A stretch of 40,683 nt of DNA from Clostridium sp. D53t1_180928_C8 (GTDB taxonomy: Bacteria > Bacillota > Clostridia > Clostridiales > Clostridiaceae): NCBI RefSeq assembly GCF_015667795.1, contig NZ_JADPEL010000027.1:1-40683 (forward strand), read 5' to 3'. Shown here one piece after another: positions 20,425 through 27,192 of the stretch (positions are counted from its first letter, which is position 1; each line of letters starts with the position of its first letter). The notes under the pieces were generated by a model. That model was not told the origin of the DNA, made no database searches, and saw nothing but the letters and a program-made list of their open reading frames with translations. A program made the translations under genes and the position numbers.

Positions 20425-20442
20425 GAATAAGTGAACTTATTC
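20425..20442. promoter_or_regulatory. Palindrome between aminotransferase and yyaC genes
   Basis: GAATAAGTGAACTTATTC has inverted arms GAATAAGT/ACTTATTC around two bases. It lies in the 62-bp gap upstream of yyaC, 30 bases before the yyaC start. It could be an operator or a small RNA hairpin. No U tract follows. Confidence 0.4.
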
Positions 20443-20455
20443 ACAAGTAAAAACT

Positions 20456-21613
20456 TTACTTATAAATTGAATTTATTTTATTTAGAGAGTCAATTGTATA
20501 CTTAATTTCTTCTAATGTATTAAAATATCCTAAGCTAAGTCTAACTGTACCGTTGGGATAAGTACCTAAAGTTTTATGGGCTAGTGGTGCACAATGTAAT
20601 CCGCTTCTATTGCTTATATTAAAGTCTGATTCTAAGATATAAGATAACTCACTAATATCTAACTTAGAATGGGTTATTGATACACAAGATGTTCCATGTT
20701 TTTTATCTAAAGCGCCACTAATTTTATAGTTAGGAATATTAAGAATTTCGGCTATTAAATAAGATCTTAAATAACTGTTATGTTCATAAATTGTATTTAA
20801 TCCTTCAGACTTAATAAATTTTATTGCTTCACATAAACCTATTATTCCAGGAATATTTAATGTTCCAGACTCAAATTTATCAGGTAAAAAATCTGGTTGA
20901 TTAAGAGAGTGGGATAAGCTACCGGTGCCCCCTAATAATAATGGATTACACATTTCATTTAATTTATCATCAATTATAAATCCACCTATTCCTTGTGGGC
21001 CTAAAAGGCTTTTATGGCCTGTAAAAGCTAAGGCACTTAATGATAAGTCTTTAAAATCAATATCTAATACACCAGCACTTTGAGCGCTATCTAATATGAA
21101 AAATATATCATGTTTTTTGCATAAATTACCTATTTGTTTTACTGGTTGAATGGAACCAGCAACATTTGATGCATGAGTCATAACTAGTAATTTAGTATTA
21201 GGTTTAATTAATTTTTCTATATCAGTTACATCTACAATTCCTAAAGTGTTTGCATTAACTATGTCTAGTTCTATATTTAAAAGTTTTTTCAAGTTATATA
21301 GTGGTCTGATAACAGAGTTATGTTCCATAGAAGAGGTAATTACATGATCACCAGGTTTTATTACTCCATTTAATAAAATATTTAAAGAAGATGTTATATT
21401 ATTTGTAAAAATTACATTTTCGGGTTTATCATAATTAAATAAATCACAGATTTCTTCACGAGTAATATATAATGATCTATTTGCTTGTAATGCATTAGAA
21501 TGATTAGATCTTCCAGGATTACCTCCTATATTAGTTAAATAATTATATATTGAATCGGCTACAACTTTTGGTTTGGGAAATGATGTACTTCCATTATCTA
21601 AATATACCTTCAT
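20456..21613 (-). CDS. Class V aminotransferase, cysteine desulfurase family
   Basis: This 385-residue PLP enzyme resembles the SufS/CsdB branch of cysteine desulfurases (the TIGR01977-type family of Firmicutes). Visible are YLDNGSTSFPKP at the N terminus, SSMEHNSVIRPL (about 94-105), HASNVAGSIQPV, LDSAQSAGVLDID (about 174), the PLP lysine K201 in FTGHKSLLGPQG, and the active-site cysteine C341 in RSGLHCAP. Such enzymes move sulfur or selenium from cysteine or selenocysteine. The divergent DUF3343 gene encodes a likely sulfur/selenium-handling protein, which suggests a partnership. yyaC lies 62 bp downstream on the same strand. The physiological acceptor is unknown. Confidence 0.88.
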   Translation of the reverse strand: MKVYLDNGSTSFPKPKVVADSIYNYLTNIGGNPGRSNHSNALQANRSLYITREEICDLFNYDKPENVIFTNNITSSLNILLNGVIKPGDHVITSSMEHNSVIRPLYNLKKLLNIELDIVNANTLGIVDVTDIEKLIKPNTKLLVMTHASNVAGSIQPVKQIGNLCKKHDIFFILDSAQSAGVLDIDFKDLSLSALAFTGHKSLLGPQGIGGFIIDDKLNEMCNPLLLGGTGSLSHSLNQPDFLPDKFESGTLNIPGIIGLCEAIKFIKSEGLNTIYEHNSYLRSYLIAEILNIPNYKISGALDKKHGTSCVSITHSKLDISELSYILESDFNISNRSGLHCAPLAHKTLGTYPNGTVRLSLGYFNTLEEIKYTIDSLNKINSIYK

Positions 21614-21799
21614 TGTTTTCTCCTTTTTATATACAAGTAAAATATTGCTTCTTATATTATAATAAAATAAATAAATAAAATTGCAATAAACTATTAGAAA
21701 AATATGTAATTTTAAAATACTAATATTTAATATATTTATTAAAATATAAAAATAGATATAATATAATTAATATATATATTATAGGGAGGAGATTTTATA

Positions 21800-22039
21800 A
21801 TGAATTATTATATTATAGTGTTTAAAAATACTCATGGTGCAATGTCAGCTGAACAAAAATTAAATGGTCTAAATTATCACTTTAGAATAATGCCTACTCC
21901 AACTTTAATAACTCAAAGTTGTGGGATTTGTATTAGAGTAGAAGAAGAAGAAAAATTAAATGAAATAATTGACAGTAAAGTAATTGAATTTAAGAATATA
22001 TATAAAAAAGAAGATTCTAAGTATATACTAATTAAATAG
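21800..22039 (+). CDS. DUF3343 protein, possible sulfur/selenium carrier
   Basis: The 79-residue protein matches the DUF3343 (putative Se/S carrier-like) family: MNYYIIVFKNTHGAMSAEQKL at the N terminus, then MPTPTLITQSCGICIRV with a CxxC pair (C41, C44). Genes of this family often neighbour cysteine-desulfurase-like enzymes and selenium metabolism genes, as here with the divergent aminotransferase 186 bp away. The role is inferred from that association. It has a GGGAGGAG ribosome site and is followed 21 bp later by mscS. A TATAAT (21757-21762) in the upstream AT-rich gap may be its -10. Confidence 0.83.
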   Translation: MNYYIIVFKNTHGAMSAEQKLNGLNYHFRIMPTPTLITQSCGICIRVEEEEKLNEIIDSKVIEFKNIYKKEDSKYILIK

Positions 22040-22060
22040 ACAAAGAGGTGAATTATTAGT

Positions 22061-22945
22061 ATGTATGGACTTGTGGATGTATCCAGTATAAGTAAAAGTA
22101 TAATTGATTTTTTTACCAAAAGAATAAACTTAGATGCTGTAGTTGAAAAATTAATATCTGTTATATTTATATCTATTTTAATGTATTTTTCAATAAAAAT
22201 AGGAAATAAACTTATAAAGAAATTTGTTGATAGACAAGTTGCTAGTAAAAAGAGTTTTTCTTTAGAGCCACAGAAGGCATTAACTATAGGGGAAGTTTTA
22301 AAAAGTGTTTTGAAGTACACTGTATATATAATAGGTATAGGATCAATGCTATATGATATTTTAGCTAAGATACCTGTAGCATTAGCAAGTGCGGGAGGTT
22401 TTGCAATAGGTCTTGGTGCACAGAGTTTAGTAAAGGACCTTATTAATGGATTTTTTGTTTTATTTGAAGATCAATATGGAGTTGGAGATCACGTAACAAT
22501 TGGACAATTTTCAGGAATAGTCGAGAGTATTGGTATACGAACAACTGTTCTAAGAGACTTTAGTGGTGATCTACACTTAATACCTAATGGATCTGTATTA
22601 GAAGTAACAAATCATTCAAGGGGAGATATAAGGTTTATAGTTGATGTAGAAATAGCTTATGAAGAAAATATAGATGTAGCTATAGAAGTTATTAAAAAGG
22701 CTAATTCACAATTTGAAGAAAAATATGAAGAAAAGCTAAGAGGTGAAATAGTTGTATTAGGAGTTCTTTCATTAAATGCATCAGGAGTAACAATTAGAGT
22801 TGTTGGAAGAGCGGAACCTTTAAGTCAATGGGAAATGGAAAGGGAGTTACGAAAAGAAATAAAAATAGCATTAGATGAAGCTGGAATAGAGATTCCATAT
22901 CCAAAAACAGCTATTGTAAATAAAACTAAAAACTATAATATTTAG
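22061..22945 (+). CDS. Small-conductance mechanosensitive channel MscS family
   Basis: MscS channels open on membrane tension and release solutes during osmotic downshock. The 294-residue protein has three predicted membrane helices (about 27-50, 85-105 and 107-130). The pore-lining TM3 is recognisable by its Gly/Ala repeats: VALASAGGFAIGLGAQSLVKDLINGFFVLFED. The beta domain follows (GVGDHVTIGQFSGIVESIGIRTTVLRDFSG, then PNGSVLEVTNHSRG), and the C-terminal alpha/beta domain ends near 290. It resembles YkuT of Bacillus. The ATG follows AGAGGTG. It lies within a run from the DUF3343 gene to the DUF951 gene with short gaps. Confidence 0.93.
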   Translation: MYGLVDVSSISKSIIDFFTKRINLDAVVEKLISVIFISILMYFSIKIGNKLIKKFVDRQVASKKSFSLEPQKALTIGEVLKSVLKYTVYIIGIGSMLYDILAKIPVALASAGGFAIGLGAQSLVKDLINGFFVLFEDQYGVGDHVTIGQFSGIVESIGIRTTVLRDFSGDLHLIPNGSVLEVTNHSRGDIRFIVDVEIAYEENIDVAIEVIKKANSQFEEKYEEKLRGEIVVLGVLSLNASGVTIRVVGRAEPLSQWEMERELRKEIKIALDEAGIEIPYPKTAIVNKTKNYNI

Positions 22946-22956
22946 GGGGTATAAAT

Positions 22957-23148
22957 ATGATTGAAACATTTGATTTAGGTGATATTGTTGAAATGAAAAA
23001 ACAACATCCTTGTGGAAGCAAAGAATTTGAAGTAATAAGATTAGGTGCTGATATTAAAATAAAGTGTGTTGGATGCGGAAGAATTGTAATGATACCACGC
23101 CTTAAATTCCAAAAAGATGCAAAAAAGGTGGTTAAAACTAATAAATGA
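22957..23148 (+). CDS. DUF951 zinc-ribbon-like protein
   Basis: The 63-residue protein matches DUF951: DLGDIVEMKKQHPCGSKEFEVIRLGADIKIKC, then VGCGRIVMIPRLKFQKDAKKV. Cysteines C19, C37 and C40 (CG...CVGC) suggest one metal site. The fold suggests a small RNA- or protein-binding domain, but no function is established. The family usually precedes rpsF, as here. It starts 11 bp after mscS behind TTAGGGGG. Confidence 0.86.
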   Translation: MIETFDLGDIVEMKKQHPCGSKEFEVIRLGADIKIKCVGCGRIVMIPRLKFQKDAKKVVKTNK

Positions 23149-23159
23149 AATAAAAATAC

Positions 23160-23188
23160 TTGAAAAGAGTAGAATAAAGTGATAAAAT
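23160..23188 (+). promoter_or_regulatory. Promoter of the rpsF-ssb-rpsR operon
   Basis: TTGAAA (23160-23165), 17 bases, then TAAAAT (23183-23188). It stands immediately upstream of the rpsF leader hairpin. Each hexamer differs from consensus by one base. Confidence 0.75.
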
Positions 23189-23200
23189 CTTAAATTGTAA

Positions 23201-23232
23201 TCCCTGCTACAGTAAAATGTAGCCGTTAGTCC
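23201..23232 (+). promoter_or_regulatory. rpsF leader hairpin, candidate S6:S18 binding site
   Basis: GCTACA (23206-23211) pairs with TGTAGC (23218-23223) around a 6-base loop, and the 3' arm runs into CCG (23223-23225). A hairpin with a CCG trinucleotide beside it in the rpsF 5' leader is the hallmark of the autoregulatory S6:S18 binding motif, which mimics the S18 site on 16S rRNA. It ends a few bases before the ribosome site (23235-23240), so binding would block translation. I could not define the lower stem with certainty. Confidence 0.6.
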
Positions 23233-23248
23233 AAAGGAGGTGAAAATG

Positions 23249-23536
23249 ATGAGAAAGTACGAAACTATATTTATATTACACCCATCATTAGATGAAGAGG
23301 CTGTTAAGGCTGGAATCGAAAAATTCCAAGGTGTTATAGAAAACGGTGGAGGAAAAGTTGAAAATGTTGATTTCTGGGGTAAGAGAAAGCTTGCTTACGA
23401 AATAAACAAGGTTAACGAAGGTTACTATACTTTAATTAACTTCGAAGCTAATCCTGAATTACCAAAAGAGTTAGACAGAGTTTTCAGAATTACTGATGGT
23501 GTTATAAGACACATAATCGTTAAAAACGAAGCGTAA
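23249..23536 (+). CDS. rpsF: 30S ribosomal protein S6
   Basis: S6 binds 16S rRNA together with S18. From the ATG at 23249 it has 95 residues, MRKYETIFILHPSLDEEAV..., with the family core VDFWGKRKLAYEINKVNEGYYTLINF and the C-terminal RVFRITDGVIRHIIVK. The frame allows a GTG at 23240 and ATGs at 23246 and 23249; the GTG overlaps the Shine-Dalgarno AGGAGG, and 23249 gives the usual MRKYE start with 8-base spacing. ssb and rpsR follow in one operon. The leader hairpin suggests feedback by the S6:S18 complex. Confidence 0.96.
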   Translation: MRKYETIFILHPSLDEEAVKAGIEKFQGVIENGGGKVENVDFWGKRKLAYEINKVNEGYYTLINFEANPELPKELDRVFRITDGVIRHIIVKNEA

Positions 23537-23549
23537 GAGGTGTATTGAA

Positions 23550-23984
23550 ATGAATAAAGTTATACTTATTGGTAGACTTACTAAAGATCCAGAATTAAGA
23601 TATGCAGCTGGTAGCGGTACTGCAGTTTGTAGATTTACTGTTGCTATAAACAGACAATTTAAAAAAGATGAAACAGATTTTATAAATTGTGTAGCATTTG
23701 GAAAAACTGGAGAAACAATTACACAATATCTTACAAAGGGTAGACAAATTGCTGTTACTGGAAGTATAAGAACAGGTAGTTATGATGCTCAAGATGGAAC
23801 TAAAAGATACACTACTGATGTAGCTGTAGAAAGTTTCGAGTTCATAGGTTCTGGTGCTGGTGAAGGTAATAACAATAATTCATACTCAAGAAATTCTGAT
23901 AACGCATGGGGCGCTCCAGCAGAAAGTCCTGATATGGGATTCGGAGATATGACTCCAGTAGATGATGGTGATATGCCATTTTAA
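23550..23984 (+). CDS. ssb: Single-stranded DNA-binding protein
   Basis: SSB coats single-stranded DNA in replication and repair. The OB-fold domain (1-105) starts MNKVILIGRLTKDPELRYA and contains INCVAFGKTGETITQYLTKGRQIAVTGSIRTG. A short Gly/Asn/Ser-rich linker (about 108-128) leads to the acidic tail ending DDGDMPF, the docking tip for partner proteins. At 144 residues it is of normal size. It lies between rpsF and rpsR, the standard order, with a ribosome site AAGAGGTG. Confidence 0.97.
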   Translation: MNKVILIGRLTKDPELRYAAGSGTAVCRFTVAINRQFKKDETDFINCVAFGKTGETITQYLTKGRQIAVTGSIRTGSYDAQDGTKRYTTDVAVESFEFIGSGAGEGNNNNSYSRNSDNAWGAPAESPDMGFGDMTPVDDGDMPF

Positions 23985-24018
23985 AAAAAGTCTAATTATT
24001 TTATAAGGAGGGAACATC

Positions 24019-24261
24019 ATGAGAGAAATGAAAAGATCTGGAAAAATGAGAAGATCTAAGAGAAAAGTATGTGCTTTCTGTGTAGATAAAGCTGAATCAA
24101 TAGATTACAAAGATATCAACAAGCTAAGAAAGTTTGTTACAGAAAGAGGTAAGATTCTTCCAAGAAGAATTTCTGGTACTTGCGCTAAGCATCAAAGACA
24201 ATTAACTGATGCTATCAAGAGATCAAGAAACATAGCTTTATTACCATTCACAACTGAATAG
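24019..24261 (+). CDS. rpsR: 30S ribosomal protein S18, zinc-binding form
   Basis: S18 pairs with S6 in the platform of the small subunit. The 80-residue protein includes the conserved [23 protein letters not shown] and a basic C-terminal half. It has the four potential zinc ligands C18, C21, C55 and H58, so this is the C+ (zinc) form. The GGAGGGAACATC ribosome site is near-optimal. It is the last gene of the operon, followed by a strong terminator. Confidence 0.97.
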   Translation: MREMKRSGKMRRSKRKVCAFCVDKAESIDYKDINKLRKFVTERGKILPRRISGTCAKHQRQLTDAIKRSRNIALLPFTTE

Positions 24262-24274
24262 TAATAAGTTTATT

Positions 24275-24305
24275 AGCCCCTGATTTTCAGGGGCTTTTAT
24301 TTTTA
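24275..24305 (+). terminator. Intrinsic terminator after rpsR
   Basis: AGCCCCTGA (24275-24283) pairs with TCAGGGGCT (24287-24295) around TTT, followed by TTTATTTTTA. This is a GC-rich nine-pair stem in an AT-rich region. Confidence 0.93.
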
Positions 24306-24414
24306 TATTTCAAAATAATTACATAATTTGTAATTCCGACGCCTATTTAGTTGCATTAATAAAGAAAAATAATTAAAATAAAGATACAAGGGATTGAATA
24401 GGGGTGAGAATTTA

Positions 24415-24735
24415 GTGAAGAAAAAAGAAGAGCTAAATATTATGGCTAATATTAAAATTATAGAAGAGCTTAAAGCTAATTTGTTATGTATAATAGGTGA
24501 ATTTTTCTCTCTGTTAACAAGAGGTACTAATGTAGCTAAGGATTCTATATTAAACTGTATATCAGGAGCAATTGTAATTTTATATGTATTAGCACAAAAG
24601 TTAGGTTATAGTTGTAATGAAGTAGATGACGACATGAGAAAAAAGTTAAAATTAGGAATAGCTGAAGAACATGAATATGAAAAAGAAGGTAAGAGTTTAA
24701 CAAAACTTCAAAATCATATCAAGGGACGTTATTAA
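24415..24735 (+). CDS. MazG-like family protein
   Basis: The protein has 106 residues from a GTG at 24415, which follows AGGGGTGAG by seven bases; an ATG at 24442 is an alternative and the frame stays open to a TTG at 24394. The helical core, ELKANLLCIIGEFFSLLTRGTNVAKDSILNCISGAIVILYVLAQKLGY, resembles the short MazG-like family of clostridia. Canonical MazG enzymes hydrolyse nucleoside triphosphates using an acidic EExxE motif, which I do not see clearly here, so activity is doubtful. It lies 21 bp before gdpP. The family call is moderate. Confidence 0.7.
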   Translation: MKKKEELNIMANIKIIEELKANLLCIIGEFFSLLTRGTNVAKDSILNCISGAIVILYVLAQKLGYSCNEVDDDMRKKLKLGIAEEHEYEKEGKSLTKLQNHIKGRY

Positions 24736-24756
24736 TATAAAATTTAGGAGGCTTTT

Positions 24757-26709
24757 ATGAAAAAAAAGCTCAAAAAGTATAGGAAGTTATTAATATCATT
24801 TGCAATTATTATTTTAGTAATAATTCTTTATTATATTAAGGCGTTTTATTTAGCAGGAACAGTTCTGCTAATATATGTAGTTTTTAATGAGTACTTAGAT
24901 ATTAATAGGGGAATATACAATGAAAAGGTAGATACTTTAACTGCAAGAATTAAGGCAAATATAAATGATAATATTTCTAATATGTCATATCCATTAGCTT
25001 TAATTGATAATGAGGGTAATATACTTTGGGCTAATAAGAGATTAAAAGAAGAATTAAATTTATTAGATTTGCAAGAGCAAAATATACTTAGTATAGGTAG
25101 AAATCTTGATTTGCAAAAGCTATTAAAGTGTGATAAAGATTTAAGGCAAAGAGTAAAAATAAAAGATTCTTTTTATAGCATATATGCTACTAATATAAGT
25201 AATGAAAATGAGTCATATGTTAAACAAAAATATATAGTATATTTTAATGAAGTAAGCAACTTAAGAGATTTATATTCAACTAGAGAAAGTATAATGTTAA
25301 TAGAAGTAGATAATTTATCAGAAGCATTAGAGGTAACTGATGAAGCAAATAGACCAATGTTAGCCGCAGAGGTAGAAAAAGCTATAAATTCATATAGCAA
25401 AAAATTAAAATCTATGATTATTAAATATGAATATAATAAATATTGTTTATCAGTACAAGATAAATATATTAATGATGAAATTAATTGTAAGTTTAGCATA
25501 TTAGATGAAATATCAAATATTGATAGAGGTAATAAGTTAGAAGTTACATTGAGCATTGGAATTGGTAGAGGTGGGGATAATTCACAAGAAAACTATAACA
25601 ATGCAATGACTGCTAGAGAATTAGCACTAGGTAGAGGTGGAGATCAGGTAGTTATTAAAAATAACGAAAAGATAAGCTTCTTTGGTGGAAATACTCGAGA
25701 GCTTGAAAAAAGAACAAGAGTTAGGGCTAGGGTAATTGCACAAGCTTTAAGAGAGTTAATTTTTGAGAGTAGCAATATACTTATTATGGGACATAAAAAC
25801 CCAGATATGGATGCATTTGGAGCATCAGTAGGTCTATGGTCAGCTATAAGGCAATTAGGAAAGAGTTGTAATATTATCATAGATAATGATATAAATGCGA
25901 TTGATTATTATATGAATAAGCTTAAGAGTGATAGTAAGTATGATAATTTACTAATTTCCAGTAGTGAAGCTGAAAAAGCAATTAATGATAAAACATTATT
26001 AATAATAGTTGATGTCCATAATAAGGGATATGTAAGCAATTTAAATATAGCTGAAAAGATTAATAGAAAGATAATAATAGATCATCATAGAAGAAGTCCT
26101 GATATAATAGAAGGAGCATTACTAAATTATATAGAAGTTTATGCATCTTCTACATCAGAGATGGTAACTGAATTAATACAATATATGCTACAGAAGCCAA
26201 GGATATCAAAGATTGAAGCAGAAGGGCTTTTAGGTGGAATTTTTATGGATACTAAAGGGTTCCAGTTTAAGTCCGGGGTAAGAACTTTTGATGCTGCAGC
26301 TTTCTTAAGATCTTTAGGTGCAGATACAATAGAGGTTAAAAAGATGTTTACTGATAGTCTAGAAGATTATTTATTAATTTCAGAGACTATTAAGAGTGCC
26401 GAAGTACATGATAATCTAGCTATAGCAGTTTGTCCGAGTGATGTAAATAATACTGTAATTGTTGCAAGGGCTGCTGATGAATTATTGGGAATATCAGGTA
26501 TAGATGTATGCTTTGTATTATGTGAAATAAATAATTCTATTATTATAAGTGGAAGATCAACTGGAGAGGTTAATGTTCAAGTTATATTAGAAGAGCTTGG
26601 TGGTGGTGGTCATATGAATATGGCTGGTGCTAAGTTAGATGAATCAATGAATGAGGCATTATATATGTTAAAAGAAGCAATAAAAAAACATTTAAAACTA
26701 AAAGAATAA
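24757..26709 (+). CDS. gdpP: Cyclic-di-AMP phosphodiesterase GdpP (YybT)
   Basis: GdpP degrades the second messenger cyclic di-AMP. The 650 residues show two N-terminal membrane helices (about 8-25 and 28-45), a PAS-like domain (about 70-140, with YPLALIDNEGNILWANKRLKEEL), a degenerate GGDEF domain (about 170-300), and DHH/DHHA1 phosphoesterase domains. Metal-binding motifs are GHKNPDMDAFG (about 345-355), IIVDVHNKG (about 415) and IIIDHHRR (about 438-445), with GGGGHMNMAGAKL near the C terminus. It has a GGAGGC ribosome site. rplI follows 24 bp later, as in Bacillus. Confidence 0.95.
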   Translation: MKKKLKKYRKLLISFAIIILVIILYYIKAFYLAGTVLLIYVVFNEYLDINRGIYNEKVDTLTARIKANINDNISNMSYPLALIDNEGNILWANKRLKEELNLLDLQEQNILSIGRNLDLQKLLKCDKDLRQRVKIKDSFYSIYATNISNENESYVKQKYIVYFNEVSNLRDLYSTRESIMLIEVDNLSEALEVTDEANRPMLAAEVEKAINSYSKKLKSMIIKYEYNKYCLSVQDKYINDEINCKFSILDEISNIDRGNKLEVTLSIGIGRGGDNSQENYNNAMTARELALGRGGDQVVIKNNEKISFFGGNTRELEKRTRVRARVIAQALRELIFESSNILIMGHKNPDMDAFGASVGLWSAIRQLGKSCNIIIDNDINAIDYYMNKLKSDSKYDNLLISSSEAEKAINDKTLLIIVDVHNKGYVSNLNIAEKINRKIIIDHHRRSPDIIEGALLNYIEVYASSTSEMVTELIQYMLQKPRISKIEAEGLLGGIFMDTKGFQFKSGVRTFDAAAFLRSLGADTIEVKKMFTDSLEDYLLISETIKSAEVHDNLAIAVCPSDVNNTVIVARAADELLGISGIDVCFVLCEINNSIIISGRSTGEVNVQVILEELGGGGHMNMAGAKLDESMNEALYMLKEAIKKHLKLKE

Positions 26710-26733
26710 AACTTTAAAGGATAGGTGTATAAT

Positions 26734-27180
26734 ATGAAGGTAATTTTATTACAAGACGTAAAGAAAATGGGTAAAAAAGGTGATGTTATAGAGGCATCAG
26801 ATGGATATGCTAGAAACTATTTATTTCCTAGGAAATTAGCTGAAGAAGCAACAGCAAATGCATTACATGTTGTTAATGCTAAAAAGGAAAATGAAAGAAA
26901 AAAGAAACTTGCTGAATTAGAAGCAGCACAAAAATTAGCAGCTGAATTAAAAGGTAAAGAAGTTACTATAAATGCTAAGGCAGGAGATAACGGAAGATTA
27001 TTTGGAGCAATAACTAATAAGGATGTAGCAGAAGTAGTTAACAGTCAATTTAATTTAAAAATAGATAAAAAGAAAATTGTTGTAAATACTATAAAGGTTG
27101 CTGGAGAATATGAAGTAGAAGTAAAATTATATCCAGAAGTATCTACAAAGATAAAAGTTATTATTGTTCCTAAACAATAA
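26734..27180 (+). CDS. rplI: 50S ribosomal protein L9
   Basis: L9 binds 23S rRNA and extends from the L1 stalk. Starting at the ATG at 26734 it has 148 residues: the N-terminal rRNA-binding domain [18 protein letters not shown]...[14 protein letters not shown], a long connecting helix (about 41-75, Lys/Glu-rich) and the C-terminal domain with [18 protein letters not shown] at 26725 in frame belongs to the AGGTG ribosome site, so the ATG is preferred. lonB starts 13 bp downstream. Confidence 0.96.
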   Translation: MKVILLQDVKKMGKKGDVIEASDGYARNYLFPRKLAEEATANALHVVNAKKENERKKKLAELEAAQKLAAELKGKEVTINAKAGDNGRLFGAITNKDVAEVVNSQFNLKIDKKKIVVNTIKVAGEYEVEVKLYPEVSTKIKVIIVPKQ

Positions 27181-27192
27181 GGAGGATTAACA

